DNA from: Candidatus Nitrotoga sp. 1052
Lineage (GTDB): Bacteria > Pseudomonadota > Gammaproteobacteria > Burkholderiales > Gallionellaceae
Direction of reading: 5' to 3'
NCBI RefSeq assembly: GCF_927312905.1
Contig: NZ_CAKMHQ010000006.1
Coordinates: 1 to 64,000 of the forward strand
Length of the DNA: 64,000 nt
Shown one piece after another: positions 40,576-50,161 of this stretch. The notes under the pieces were generated by a model. The model saw nothing but the letters and a program-made list of their open reading frames with translations, was not told the DNA's origin and searched no databases. The position numbers and the translations under genes were made by a program. The number at the start of each line of letters is the position of its first letter. Within the stretch, counting starts at the first letter, position 1.

Positions 40576-43204
40576 CGATAATAATTGGCACACGCTCAGC
40601 ACCGATGAAGCCGCGCAACGTTTGGAGACCAACCCGCAATCCGGCTTAAGTTCGGCCGATGCGGCCAAACGGCTGGCTCAATACGGCGCCAATGAATTAA
40701 AGGAAAAGCGCGCTCGTTCTCTCTGGCGCATGCTGCTCGACCAGTTCGCCGATTTCATGATCATCGTGCTGATCGGCGCGGCAGTCGTTTCCGGTATCGT
40801 GGGTGATGTCGAAGACACTATTGCCATCATCGTCATCGTGATTCTTAATGCGGTGATCGGATTCGTCCAGGAATACCGCGCGGAGCAGGCGATGGCCGCG
40901 CTCAAGCGCATGGCCGAGGCGGGTGCGCATGTGTTGCGCGATGGCCGGACGGAAATCGTCAACGCATCGAGGCTGGTGCCAGGCGATGTGGTGCTGCTCG
41001 AGGCAGGCAATGTGGTGCCCGCCGATTTGCGCATCATCGAGACGGCACGGCTCAAGATCGATGAGTCCGCACTCACCGGCGAATCGGTCGCGGTGGAAAA
41101 GCAAACTCAGGCGCTGACTATCGCTGCCGCTCCACTGGGCGACAAAATCTGTCTGGCTTACAAAGGCACCATCGTTACTTACGGGCGCGCGCGCGGTCTG
41201 GTAGTGGCGACCGGCATGAACAGTGAACTAGGCAAGATCGCCGCCCTGCTCAGCGAAGACAGCGAAACAAAAACGCCGATGCAAAAGCGGCTGGCGCGCT
41301 TCGGCAAGCTACTGGCGCTGGCGGCGCTGGCAGTCTGCGCGCTGGTGTTTATCGTCGGCGTGCTGCGCGGTGAGCCGATACTGCTGATGTTCATGACTGC
41401 AGTCAGCCTAGCGGTGGCGGCCATTCCCGAAGCACTGCCCGCAGTGGTGACGGTCTCGCTGGCTTTGGGCGCGCGCAAGATGGTCAAGCAGCACGCCCTG
41501 ATCCGTCGACTGCCCGCCGTTGAAACACTGGGGTCGGTCACGTTTATCTGTTCCGACAAAACCGGCACGCTCACCCAGAACAAAATGCGCGCGACAGCGA
41601 TTTACGCCGACGGTGCGTTACGCGACACATGGCAGGACGAGAACAAGTCGGAACCCTGGTCGACACTGTTCCATGCATTGGCGTTAAGCAACGACGCGCA
41701 TCTGGATCGCCACAACAAGGCGCGCGGCGAACCGACCGAAGCGGCCCTGCTGCACGCCGCGCAAGCAGCAGGCTGGGACAAGACGGCGCTGGAGAGCGAG
41801 ACGCCGCGCCTCAAAGAGCTGCCGTTCGATTCCGAACGCAAGCGCATGACCACCTTTCACGGCACCGCTGAAAATGTCATCGCCTACACCAAGGGTTCGC
41901 CGGAAGCGGTGCTGCCTTGCTGCGAGCGGGTGCTAATGGCTGACGGCGAACAAAACATCGACCGGGCAGCCTTGTTACAGCAAACCGAATCCATGGCTGC
42001 CGACGGCTTGCGCGTATTGGCGATAGCCTATCGTCATTGGCCGGCGTTACCTGCAAGCGAGCGGCCTGACGAACTGGAGAGCGAACTAATATTTCTCGGT
42101 TTCGTCGGCCTGATCGATCCGCCGCGTAGCGAAGCCAAAGGGGCTGTTTCCCTGTGCAAGTCGGCCGGCATTACGCCCGTGATGATCACCGGCGACCATC
42201 CCGCCACCGCGCGCGCGATTGCCCGTGAGCTCGGCATTCTCGTTAACGACGATGGCAGAGTGATGACGGGTGTCGAGCTGGAGCAACTGGATCAAACGGC
42301 TTTCGAAGCGGAAGTCGAACATGTGCGGGTTTATGCGCGTGTCGATCCCGCCCAGAAAATAAAAATCGTCCAAGCGCTGCAAGACAAAGGCGAAGTGGTG
42401 GCGATGACCGGCGATGGGGTCAACGACGCGCCCGCGCTTAAAGCTGCGGATATCGGCATCGCCATGGGCAAGGGTGGCACCGACGTGGCACGCGAGGCGG
42501 CTCACATGGTGCTGCTCGACGACAACTTCGCCACCATCGTACATGCGGTGCGCGAGGGACGACGCATTTTCGACAACATCCGCAAATTCATCAAATACAC
42601 CATGACCAGCAATGCCGGGGAGATATGGACGATCTTCCTCGCGCCATTTCTCGGCCTGCCGATTCCGCTGCTGCCGATCCACATCCTGTGGATCAATCTG
42701 GTCACCGATGGACTGCCTGGCTTGGCGCTGACAGCGGAACCCGCCGAACGCGGCATCATGCGCCGCCCTCCTCGCCCGCTCCAGGAAAGCATATTCGCGC
42801 ACGGCATGTGGCAACACATGATCTGGGTCGGGTTACTGATGGGCGGGCTATGCCTGCTGACACAGGCCTGGGCATTACATAGCGGATCAGCACACTGGCA
42901 GACCATGGTGTTTACTGTCCTGACCCTCTCCCAAATGGGACACGTGCTCGCCATTCGCACCGAAAAAGAGTCGCTGTTCAGCGTCGGCGTGTTTTCCAAT
43001 CCGTTGCTGGTTTTCGCCGTGCTACTGACTTTCGCGCTGCAAATGGCAACGATCTACGTGCCCGCGCTCAACCCGATATTCAAAACACAAGCCCTGAGCA
43101 TGGGCGAACTTGGGCTCTGCCTCGCTTTATCCAGCGTGGTGTTCTTTGCCGTAGAAATCGAGAAATGGCTGGTGCGGAGGGGATTGATCTATCGCACGAG
43201 CTAA
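40565..43204 (+). CDS. P2-type cation-transporting ATPase 2
   Basis: An 879-residue intact P-type ATPase. It begins MHNNDNNWHTLSTDEAAQRL (ATG 40565; the extension to 40535 lies within the antiporter frame). Motifs: LTGES, Asp331 in [56 protein letters not shown]. Ion-site sequences AAIPEALPAVVTV (helix 4) and LWINLVTDGLPGLAL (helix 6) are those of SERCA/PMR1-like Ca2+ or Mn2+ pumps. It differs from ATPase 1 throughout, so the pumps are old paralogues even though their antiporter partners are near-identical. Because its antiporter is broken, its expression may depend on re-initiation or its own promoter. Confidence 0.9.
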   Translation: MHNNDNNWHTLSTDEAAQRLETNPQSGLSSADAAKRLAQYGANELKEKRARSLWRMLLDQFADFMIIVLIGAAVVSGIVGDVEDTIAIIVIVILNAVIGFVQEYRAEQAMAALKRMAEAGAHVLRDGRTEIVNASRLVPGDVVLLEAGNVVPADLRIIETARLKIDESALTGESVAVEKQTQALTIAAAPLGDKICLAYKGTIVTYGRARGLVVATGMNSELGKIAALLSEDSETKTPMQKRLARFGKLLALAALAVCALVFIVGVLRGEPILLMFMTAVSLAVAAIPEALPAVVTVSLALGARKMVKQHALIRRLPAVETLGSVTFICSDKTGTLTQNKMRATAIYADGALRDTWQDENKSEPWSTLFHALALSNDAHLDRHNKARGEPTEAALLHAAQAAGWDKTALESETPRLKELPFDSERKRMTTFHGTAENVIAYTKGSPEAVLPCCERVLMADGEQNIDRAALLQQTESMAADGLRVLAIAYRHWPALPASERPDELESELIFLGFVGLIDPPRSEAKGAVSLCKSAGITPVMITGDHPATARAIARELGILVNDDGRVMTGVELEQLDQTAFEAEVEHVRVYARVDPAQKIKIVQALQDKGEVVAMTGDGVNDAPALKAADIGIAMGKGGTDVAREAAHMVLLDDNFATIVHAVREGRRIFDNIRKFIKYTMTSNAGEIWTIFLAPFLGLPIPLLPIHILWINLVTDGLPGLALTAEPAERGIMRRPPRPLQESIFAHGMWQHMIWVGLLMGGLCLLTQAWALHSGSAHWQTMVFTVLTLSQMGHVLAIRTEKESLFSVGVFSNPLLVFAVLLTFALQMATIYVPALNPIFKTQALSMGELGLCLALSSVVFFAVEIEKWLVRRGLIYRTS

Positions 43205-43433
43205 GTGTTGTTACACGTGAGCTGCAATCAGCCCAAGGCGAGTTAGCAAAACGACCAGCTATTTCCCGCATATTTTGCCGTCATGCCGAGATACATGCTC
43301 GCATGCAGGCGAGACAACTGCGCTTCCGCATGAAATAGATACCGCTACGCTCTAGCCACCTGCACATTTATTGTAGAAACGTGCATTACGTGGCGCGGCT
43401 ATAATGCTGCCTATCCATTTTTCTCACACCATA

Positions 43434-45212
43434 ATGCGCCCTCGTCCTGCTTCCTCTACCCCTGCGCCTCGTGGCGATTGGAATATCATTCGCACCCTTC
43501 TGCCTTACCTGATGGAATTCAAGGGTCGTGTTGTGCTGGCGTTACTGCTGCTGGTGCTGGCCAAACTGGCTAACGTGACGGTACCACTGTTGCTCAAGGA
43601 AATCGTGGATACTCTGGGTAAGCCAAAGGCAATGTTGTTGGTGCCGGTGTCGCTCGTGATTGGCTATGGCTTGTTGCGGCTCTTCAGCACACTGTTTGGC
43701 GAGTTGCGCGACGCAGTATTTGCCAAAGTAACCCAGCGTGCCATACGGCGCGTAGCACTCAAACTATTCGTTCATCTGCATAGCTTAAGTCTGCGCTTCC
43801 ATCTGGAGCGGCAGACTGGTGGCGTATCGCGTGATATTGAGCGTGGTACGAAAGGTATCAGCTTCTTACTCAATTTTATGCTGTTCAGCATTCTGCCGAC
43901 GCTGCTGGAAATTGGCCTGGTTGCAGGAATTTTGCTTTATAAATACAACGCGTGGTTTGCGGTTATTACTTTCATCACGCTGATTGTGTATATCGTCTTT
44001 ACCTTATTCATTACAGAGTGGCGCATGATATTTCGCCGTACCATGAATGATATGGATTCAAAGGCAAACACCCGCGCCATAGACAGCCTGCTTAACTATG
44101 AGACGGTAAAATATTTTGGTAACGAGGACTATGAAGCACGACGCTACGATGAACACATGAGCAAGTGGGAAACATCGGCGGTGCAGAATCAAACTTCGCT
44201 GGCAGCGTTGAATTCCGGGCAGAGCGCTATTATTGCCATCGGCATGACCGCTTTGATGCTGCTGGCATCGAACGGCGTGGTAAAAGGAGAGCTGACCATA
44301 GGCGACTTGGTTCTAATCAACGTTTTCATGTTGCAGCTTTATATGCCACTGCATTTCCTTGGCTTTGTCTATCGCGAGATCAAACACTCTCTGGTGGACA
44401 TGGAAAAAATGTTCCGCCTGCTCGATGAAAACCGTGAGATACAAGATGCGCCAGATGCGGTTGCGCTGAAGGTTGATCAAGCAGCAGTACATTTTGAGCA
44501 GGTGTGTTTTTCTTACGAACCAAAGCGACAGATTTTATTCGATATCAGTTTTGATATTCCGTCTGGACATACGGTCGCGGTGGTGGGTTCAAGCGGAGCG
44601 GGTAAATCTACCTTGTCACGGTTGCTGTTCCGTTTTTATGATGTAAATTCAGGACGCATCCTGATAGACAACCAGGACATTCGCAAGGTGACACAGGCCA
44701 GTTTGCGCGCCGCGATTGGCATCGTGCCGCAAGACACCGTGCTGTTTAACGATAGCATTTATTACAATATAGCGTATGGCCGCCCCGAAGCCTCGCGTGA
44801 AGAAATATTGCATGCAGCGCAATCGGCCCATATTCACGATTTTATAACATCGTTACCGGATGGCTACGACACCATGGTGGGCGAGCGTGGGTTGAAGTTG
44901 TCTGGGGGAGAGAAGCAGCGTGTGGCGATTGCGCGCGCTATCCTCAAAAATCCTGCCATCCTGATTTTTGACGAGGCGACTTCGGCGCTGGATTCAAAAT
45001 CCGAGAAGGTGATTCAGCATGAATTGCGCAGCGTTGCACATGATCGAACCACACTGGTTATCGCTCATCGCCTGTCCACCATTGTGGACGCAAACAAGAT
45101 ATTGGTAATGGACGGTGGGCGTATTATTGAGCGTGGTACGCACCGTGAGTTGCTGGCGAAACAGGGCACATATGCGCAAATGTGGGCTCTACAGCAGCAA
45201 GAGGAAGAGTGA
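43434..45212 (+). CDS. Atm1-type ABC exporter (fused membrane and ATPase domains)
   Basis: A 592-residue half-transporter of the Atm1/HMT1 family, acting as a homodimer in the inner membrane. Six membrane helices lie within about residues 20-310, with the family signature LHSLSLRFHLERQTGGVSRD. The ATPase domain has Walker A GSSGAGKS at about 385-392, LSGGEKQRVAIARAIL, ILIFDEATSALD and the H-loop IAHRLST. Bacterial Atm1 exports glutathione-linked metals or persulfides. I start at ATG 43434; ATG 43404 overlaps a TATAAT box (43400-43405), which suggests the promoter lies there. Confidence 0.88.
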   Translation: MRPRPASSTPAPRGDWNIIRTLLPYLMEFKGRVVLALLLLVLAKLANVTVPLLLKEIVDTLGKPKAMLLVPVSLVIGYGLLRLFSTLFGELRDAVFAKVTQRAIRRVALKLFVHLHSLSLRFHLERQTGGVSRDIERGTKGISFLLNFMLFSILPTLLEIGLVAGILLYKYNAWFAVITFITLIVYIVFTLFITEWRMIFRRTMNDMDSKANTRAIDSLLNYETVKYFGNEDYEARRYDEHMSKWETSAVQNQTSLAALNSGQSAIIAIGMTALMLLASNGVVKGELTIGDLVLINVFMLQLYMPLHFLGFVYREIKHSLVDMEKMFRLLDENREIQDAPDAVALKVDQAAVHFEQVCFSYEPKRQILFDISFDIPSGHTVAVVGSSGAGKSTLSRLLFRFYDVNSGRILIDNQDIRKVTQASLRAAIGIVPQDTVLFNDSIYYNIAYGRPEASREEILHAAQSAHIHDFITSLPDGYDTMVGERGLKLSGGEKQRVAIARAILKNPAILIFDEATSALDSKSEKVIQHELRSVAHDRTTLVIAHRLSTIVDANKILVMDGGRIIERGTHRELLAKQGTYAQMWALQQQEEE

Positions 45213-45520
45213 CCCAAAGCTTATTGACATTTGATTCATTTTTGCCCAGTTTTTTCAAAAGTGAATTAGCCTGAGCGTCTTTATTTCAGGCCATCGTTGC
45301 TGCGTCTGACGTGGGGTTTAGCCTGTTCAATTAACAGCTTGTTCAATATAGCCTCAATGGTGTACAGCTGTGGCTGTGATGTCGTGCTATTCCCCACCGC
45401 TCAGGACCACTTCTCATTGGTAATACAGCTCCCTCTCCAGGTTCTTGTGTTGAAGAGTCTGTCCGTGGCGGACAGCCCACATGCTGTGGCATAATCACGA
45501 GCTCTAAAACGAAAGCGAGC
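45213..45520. other. Leader region of leuC
   Basis: About 300 bases without a clear gene. Near the end a short frame from about 45417 reads [20 protein letters not shown], rich in Leu and Val codons. It is followed by or overlaps two small perfect hairpins: CTGTCCG-TGG-CGGACAG (about 45460-45476) and CCACA-TGC-TGTGG (about 45478-45490). This could be a leader peptide of a leucine attenuator, but there is no T tract and no clear start codon with a ribosome site. Confidence 0.35.
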
Positions 45521-46924
45521 ATGGGTACACAAACTCTTTACGACAAACTTTGGAACAGCCATGTGGTGCACGAAGAACCCGATGGCACCACGTTGATTTA
45601 TATCGATCGCCATTTGGTGCATGAAGTGACCAGTCCACAGGCATTTGAGGGCTTGCGGCTGGCTGGACGCAAGCCTTGGCGCATAGCTTCCATGCTCGCC
45701 GTGGCAGATCACAATGTGCCAACTACGGATCGCACGCAGGGCATTGCCGATCCGATTTCGCGACTGCAAGTGGAGACTCTGGACAGCAATTGCGATGAGC
45801 TTGGTATTACCGAGTTCAGGATGGCTGATGTGCGCCAGGGAATCGTTCATGTCATTGGGCCGGAGCAGGGCGCGACCTTGCCTGGCATGACCGTGGTATG
45901 TGGTGATTCGCACACCAGTACGCATGGCGCGTTTGCTGCGCTGGCTTTTGGCATTGGCACATCGGAGGTTGAGCATGTGATGGCGACACAATGCTTGTTG
46001 ATGAAAAAAGCCCATGCCATGCAGATGTTGGTGGAAGGCGCGCTCGGCAAGGGTGTCACTGCCAAGGACTTGGTGCTGGCGGTGATCGGCAAAATTGGTA
46101 CGGCGGGCGGAACTGGATATGCGATCGAATTTGCCGGTAGCGCGATCCGAGCGCTGTCTATGGAAGGGCGAATGACAGTATGCAACATGGCCATCGAAGC
46201 GGGCGCCCGCGCCGGCATGATAGCGGCGGATGACACCACGATCAGCTACCTCAAGGGTCGGCCTTTTGCGCCGCAAGGTGAATTATGGGACAAAGCGGTA
46301 GACTACTGGCGTACTTTGCATAGCGACAAGGGTGCGCAGTTCGACAAGGTGGTGCGACTGGATGCTGCGGAAATAAAACCGCAAGTAACTTGGGGTACCT
46401 CGCCGGAAATGGTGGTGGCGGTGGATGGCAACGTGCCTGATCCGGCGCGAGAGAGCGACCCCGTGAAACGCAGCAGTATTGATCTTTCTTTAAAGTATAT
46501 GGGATTGCAGCCGAATACGCCGATTACCGAAATTCAGATTGACAAAGTATTTATCGGCTCATGCACCAATGCTCGCATTGAGGATTTGCGCGCTGCGGCA
46601 GAGGTAGTGCGCGGCAAGCATGTTGCTGCCAATGTGAAGCTGGCGATGGCGGTGCCTGGCTCTGGACTAGTCAAGCAGCAGGCTGAGCGCGAAGGCTTGG
46701 ACAAAATATTTGTCGAGGCTGGTTTCGAATGGCGCGAGCCAGGATGTTCTATGTGCCTTGCGATGAATGCGGACAAATTGGAGCCAGGTGAACGATGCGC
46801 TTCAACTTCCAACCGCAATTTCGAAGGACGGCAGGGGCCGGGCGGCAGGACACATTTGGTAAGCCCTGAAATGGCAGCAGCAGCAGCTATTGCCGGCCAT
46901 TTTGTAGATGTCAGAAACTTTTAG
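45521..46924 (+). CDS. leuC: 3-isopropylmalate dehydratase large subunit
   Basis: A 467-residue aconitase-family subunit that isomerises 2- to 3-isopropylmalate in leucine synthesis. The start context is ATGGGTACACAAACTCTT with GCGAG upstream. Family landmarks: [38 protein letters not shown]-like segment (here [19 protein letters not shown]), and the [4Fe-4S] cysteines in [13 protein letters not shown] and CSMCLAMN. It works as a heterodimer with LeuD, encoded 160 bases downstream after the small entericidin gene. Confidence 0.97.
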   Translation: MGTQTLYDKLWNSHVVHEEPDGTTLIYIDRHLVHEVTSPQAFEGLRLAGRKPWRIASMLAVADHNVPTTDRTQGIADPISRLQVETLDSNCDELGITEFRMADVRQGIVHVIGPEQGATLPGMTVVCGDSHTSTHGAFAALAFGIGTSEVEHVMATQCLLMKKAHAMQMLVEGALGKGVTAKDLVLAVIGKIGTAGGTGYAIEFAGSAIRALSMEGRMTVCNMAIEAGARAGMIAADDTTISYLKGRPFAPQGELWDKAVDYWRTLHSDKGAQFDKVVRLDAAEIKPQVTWGTSPEMVVAVDGNVPDPARESDPVKRSSIDLSLKYMGLQPNTPITEIQIDKVFIGSCTNARIEDLRAAAEVVRGKHVAANVKLAMAVPGSGLVKQQAEREGLDKIFVEAGFEWREPGCSMCLAMNADKLEPGERCASTSNRNFEGRQGPGGRTHLVSPEMAAAAAIAGHFVDVRNF

Positions 46925-46947
46925 CATTACTTTTCGTACAGGAAGAA

Positions 46948-47082
46948 ATGAAAATGTTGAAAATGGTGTTGGTATTGGTGTTGCCCTTGGTTATGGTGAC
47001 AGGATGTAATACCGTAGGAGGATTTGGCAAGGACTTGTCCAAAGTCGGCAGCACGATTGAGAAAACAGCGAATGGAAAATAA
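46948..47082 (+). CDS. ecnB: Entericidin A/B family small lipoprotein
   Basis: A 44-residue lipoprotein, too short for most gene finders. [20 protein letters not shown] is a leader with a lipobox ending at Cys20; [19 protein letters not shown] is the entericidin core (C-N-T..G.G.D....G..I...A). AGGAAG lies 5 bases upstream of the ATG. Entericidins are a membrane-active bacteriolytic peptide and its antidote in enteric bacteria; in betaproteobacteria a single copy commonly lies between leuC and leuD. Only 2 bases separate it from leuD. Whether it is toxin, antidote or envelope component here is not known. Confidence 0.87.
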   Translation: MKMLKMVLVLVLPLVMVTGCNTVGGFGKDLSKVGSTIEKTANGK

Positions 47083-47084
47083 CA

Positions 47085-47723
47085 ATGGATAAGTTTATCC
47101 GTATTGATGGCTTGGTTGTACCGCTTGACCGTGCCAACGTGGATACAGACGCGATCATCCCCAAGCAATTTCTGAAATCGATCAAGCGCACCGGTTTTGG
47201 TCCCAACTTGTTTGACGAGTGGCGCTATCTTGACCACGGCGAGCCGGGTATGGACAATTCCAAGCGGCCACTCAACCCGGATTTTGTGCTGAACCAGCCG
47301 CGTTATCATGGCGCGCAGATTTTGCTGGCACGTGAGAATTTCGGCTGCGGCTCATCGCGTGAGCATGCGCCGTGGGCACTGGGCGATTACGGCTTCCGCG
47401 CCATCATCGCACCTAGCTTTGCCGACATTTTTTGCAATAACTGTTTCAAGAATGGTTTATTGCCGATTGTGCTGGATACTGCGAGTGTAGATGACTTGTT
47501 TCAGGCGGTGATCGCGACGCCGGGCTATCACCTGAAGATTGACCTGGAGCAGCAAAGCATCACTGCACCGAATGGGATGGTGTATCGCTTCGAGGTGGAT
47601 GCTTTTCGCAAAAATTGCTTGTTGAATGGACTGGATGACATTGGACTGACCCTGCAGCATGTGCGAGAGATCAAGGAATATGAAGCACGGCGTAAGACTG
47701 AAGCACCGTGGTTGTTTACCTGA
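47085..47723 (+). CDS. leuD: 3-isopropylmalate dehydratase small subunit
   Basis: A 212-residue swivelling subunit of isopropylmalate isomerase. It has [20 protein letters not shown] at the start and [15 protein letters not shown], the diagnostic substrate-binding motif, followed by [16 protein letters not shown]. It starts 2 bases after the entericidin gene and precedes leuB by 34 bases. Length and start are normal for the beta- and gammaproteobacterial type. Confidence 0.97.
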   Translation: MDKFIRIDGLVVPLDRANVDTDAIIPKQFLKSIKRTGFGPNLFDEWRYLDHGEPGMDNSKRPLNPDFVLNQPRYHGAQILLARENFGCGSSREHAPWALGDYGFRAIIAPSFADIFCNNCFKNGLLPIVLDTASVDDLFQAVIATPGYHLKIDLEQQSITAPNGMVYRFEVDAFRKNCLLNGLDDIGLTLQHVREIKEYEARRKTEAPWLFT

Positions 47724-47757
47724 TTCAATTGTATAGGCCAAGAAGAAAGTTGACTTT

Positions 47758-48843
47758 ATGAAAATCGCTGTATTGCCGGGTGACGGCATTGGGCCAGAAA
47801 TTGTTGCACAAGCTGCTAAGGTGCTAGAAGCCTTGCGACGCGAGGGACTGCCGATGGAGCTGGAATACGCACCTATCGGAGGTGCGGGATATGATGCGTC
47901 AGGTGATCCGCTACCGGATGCTACGCTAAAGTTGGCACAGCAGTCAGATGCCGTATTGCTCGGAGCAGTGGGGGGCTATCAATATGACGCACTGCCGCGC
48001 TCGCTACGCCCGGAACAAGGCCTGTTGCGCATTCGTAAAGGACTTAATCTGTTTGCCAACCTGCGCCCGGCGCAGCTGTATCCGGAGTTGGCAAATGCGT
48101 CTCCGCTGCGTCCGGAAATAGTGTCCGGGCTAGACATCATGATTCTGCGGGAATTGACTGGTGATATTTATTTCGGCCAGCCGCGCGGCATTCGGACGCT
48201 CGACAATGGAGAACGGCAAGGTTTTGATACCATGGTATACAGTGAATCCGAGATATCCCGCGTGGCGCATGTTGGCTTCCAGATTGCCATGAAACGCGCC
48301 GGTGAAAATGGTATGGGAAAAATGTGTTCAGTGGATAAGGCTAATGTACTGGATACGAGCATGTTGTGGCGTGAAATTGTGACTGCGGTAGCAAAGGAAT
48401 ATCCAACAGTCGAGCTGTCGCATATGTATGTGGACAACGCAGCGATGCAACTGGTGCGGGCGCCCAAGCAGTTCGATGTCATTCTCACCGGTAACATCTT
48501 CGGTGACATCCTGTCGGATGAAGCCTCCATGTTGACTGGCTCCATCGGCATGTTGCCTTCCGCTTCGCTGGATGCGAACAACAAGGGTTTGTATGAACCT
48601 TGTCACGGCTCTGCGCCGGACATTGCAGGCAAAAATATTGCCAATCCATTGGCGACAATTTTGTCATTGGCAATGATGATGCGCTACACATTTGCACGCG
48701 CAGATATCGCACAACGCATCGAGGCTGCAGTGCGCAAGACCCTGCAGCGGGGTTTGCGCACTGCGGATATTGCCGAGGCGGGTATGGAAAAAATTGGTAC
48801 GGATGCGATGGGCGATGCCGTGGTTGCGACGTTGTCAAATTAA
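47758..48843 (+). CDS. leuB: 3-isopropylmalate dehydrogenase
   Basis: A 361-residue NAD-dependent enzyme that oxidatively decarboxylates 3-isopropylmalate. It begins [55 protein letters not shown] and the metal-binding [14 protein letters not shown]-type region (here [19 protein letters not shown]) followed by [14 protein letters not shown] are all present. It belongs to the leuC-ecn-leuD-leuB operon. A 221-base gap before asd holds a GC hairpin at about 49021-49040 (CTCCGGC-TCC-GCCGGGG). Confidence 0.97.
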   Translation: MKIAVLPGDGIGPEIVAQAAKVLEALRREGLPMELEYAPIGGAGYDASGDPLPDATLKLAQQSDAVLLGAVGGYQYDALPRSLRPEQGLLRIRKGLNLFANLRPAQLYPELANASPLRPEIVSGLDIMILRELTGDIYFGQPRGIRTLDNGERQGFDTMVYSESEISRVAHVGFQIAMKRAGENGMGKMCSVDKANVLDTSMLWREIVTAVAKEYPTVELSHMYVDNAAMQLVRAPKQFDVILTGNIFGDILSDEASMLTGSIGMLPSASLDANNKGLYEPCHGSAPDIAGKNIANPLATILSLAMMMRYTFARADIAQRIEAAVRKTLQRGLRTADIAEAGMEKIGTDAMGDAVVATLSN

Positions 48844-49064
48844 TTTAATGAGGTAAACCACTGGCTTTGCCAAGAGATTCCTCAAGGTTAGACCTACAGT
48901 CTTTGAGTCAGATGAGATGGGACTGTAAATATCATGTGATTTTTTATTCCCAAGAGGCAGGAACGAGCGATATTTGGGCAGCACATGGGTTGCCAGCGCC
49001 TTTAATATGATCCAGCAATAGTCCTCCGGCTCCGCCGGGGGTAATTAATAAAGAGGATGGAAGC

Positions 49065-50087
49065 ATGAACAAGAAATACGATGTCGCGATACTGGGTGCG
49101 ACGGGTGCTGTTGGCGAGGCAATGTTGTCAATTCTGGAACAGCGCAACTTTCCGGTCGGTAAGCTTTTCCCCTTGGCTTCCAGCCGTTCTGCCGGTTCTA
49201 CAGTGACATTCCGCAACCAGGAAGTCACTGTTCAGGACGTGGAAGATTTCGATTTTTCGCAGGTGCAGATCGGTTTGTTTTCCGCGGGTAGCAGTGTGTC
49301 GGAAAAATATGCGCCTATTGCTGCGGCAGCTGGTTGCGTGGTGATCGATAATACTGCGCAATTTCGCTACGAGGACGACATTCCGCTTGTGGTGCCGGAA
49401 GTGAATCCGCATGCAATTGCGCAATACAAGAACCGGGGCATTATTGCCAACCCGAACTGTTCCACCATCCAAATGTTGGTGGCGTTGAAACCTATCCATG
49501 ACGCAGTAGGCATAGAGCGCATTAATGTTGCCACGTATCAGGCTGTGTCTGGCACTGGCAAGGAAGCCATTGAGGAATTAGCGGAGCAGACACGTGCTTT
49601 GTTTAACCATCAGGAAGTGAAGACCGAGGTTTATTCTAAACGCATCGCATTCAACGTGCTGCCGCACATTGACGTGTTCATGGATAACGGCTACACCAAA
49701 GAAGAGATGAAGATGGTGTGGGAGACTCGCAAGATCATGGAAGACGAGAACATCATGGTTAATGCTACTGCCGTGCGGGTGCCGGTGTTCTATGGCCACT
49801 CAGAGGCGGTGCATATTGAAACACACAAGAAAATCACAGCAGACGAAGCGCGTGCTTTGTTGGAAAAGGCGCCAGGCGTGCAGGTAATGGACAGACGCGA
49901 GCCTGGTGGCTATCCCACTGCAATCGAAGCAGCAGGACAAGATGCGACTCTTGTAGGGCGAATCCGTGAGGATATATCACATCCGCGTGGTCTTAATCTG
50001 TGGGTGGTGAGCGATAATGTACGCAAGGGTGCAGCGCTTAACAGCGTGCAAATTGCCGAGATTTTGATTGAAACGTACTTAGCCTGA
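49065..50087 (+). CDS. asd: Aspartate-semialdehyde dehydrogenase
   Basis: A 340-residue NADPH enzyme that makes aspartate semialdehyde for lysine, threonine and methionine synthesis. The N-terminal Rossmann motif is VAILGATGAVGEAMLSIL; the catalytic Cys132 is in ANPNCSTIQM, and the phosphate-binding Arg/Lys segments RVPVFYGHSEAVHIE and ISHPRGLNLWVVSDNVRKGA follow. It is of the shorter asd type common in betaproteobacteria. GAGGAT lies before the start. lysA elsewhere in the window works in the same pathway. Confidence 0.97.
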   Translation: MNKKYDVAILGATGAVGEAMLSILEQRNFPVGKLFPLASSRSAGSTVTFRNQEVTVQDVEDFDFSQVQIGLFSAGSSVSEKYAPIAAAAGCVVIDNTAQFRYEDDIPLVVPEVNPHAIAQYKNRGIIANPNCSTIQMLVALKPIHDAVGIERINVATYQAVSGTGKEAIEELAEQTRALFNHQEVKTEVYSKRIAFNVLPHIDVFMDNGYTKEEMKMVWETRKIMEDENIMVNATAVRVPVFYGHSEAVHIETHKKITADEARALLEKAPGVQVMDRREPGGYPTAIEAAGQDATLVGRIREDISHPRGLNLWVVSDNVRKGAALNSVQIAEILIETYLA

Positions 50088-50161
50088 GCTTTTAGCTTGC
50101 GCTGATAACTCCATGATGTTATGTTGTTCGTGTTAAATAAAATCTTTATAAAGGTGGCAGT

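Noticed and set aside
27298-43400. Prophage or integrative conjugative element
   Set aside because: No integrase, structural phage gene, conjugation gene, tRNA junction or att pair is visible; only IS and RAYT relics.
45401-46276. 291-codon minus-strand frame opposite leuC
   Set aside because: leuC is complete on the other strand; the minus frame has no motif.
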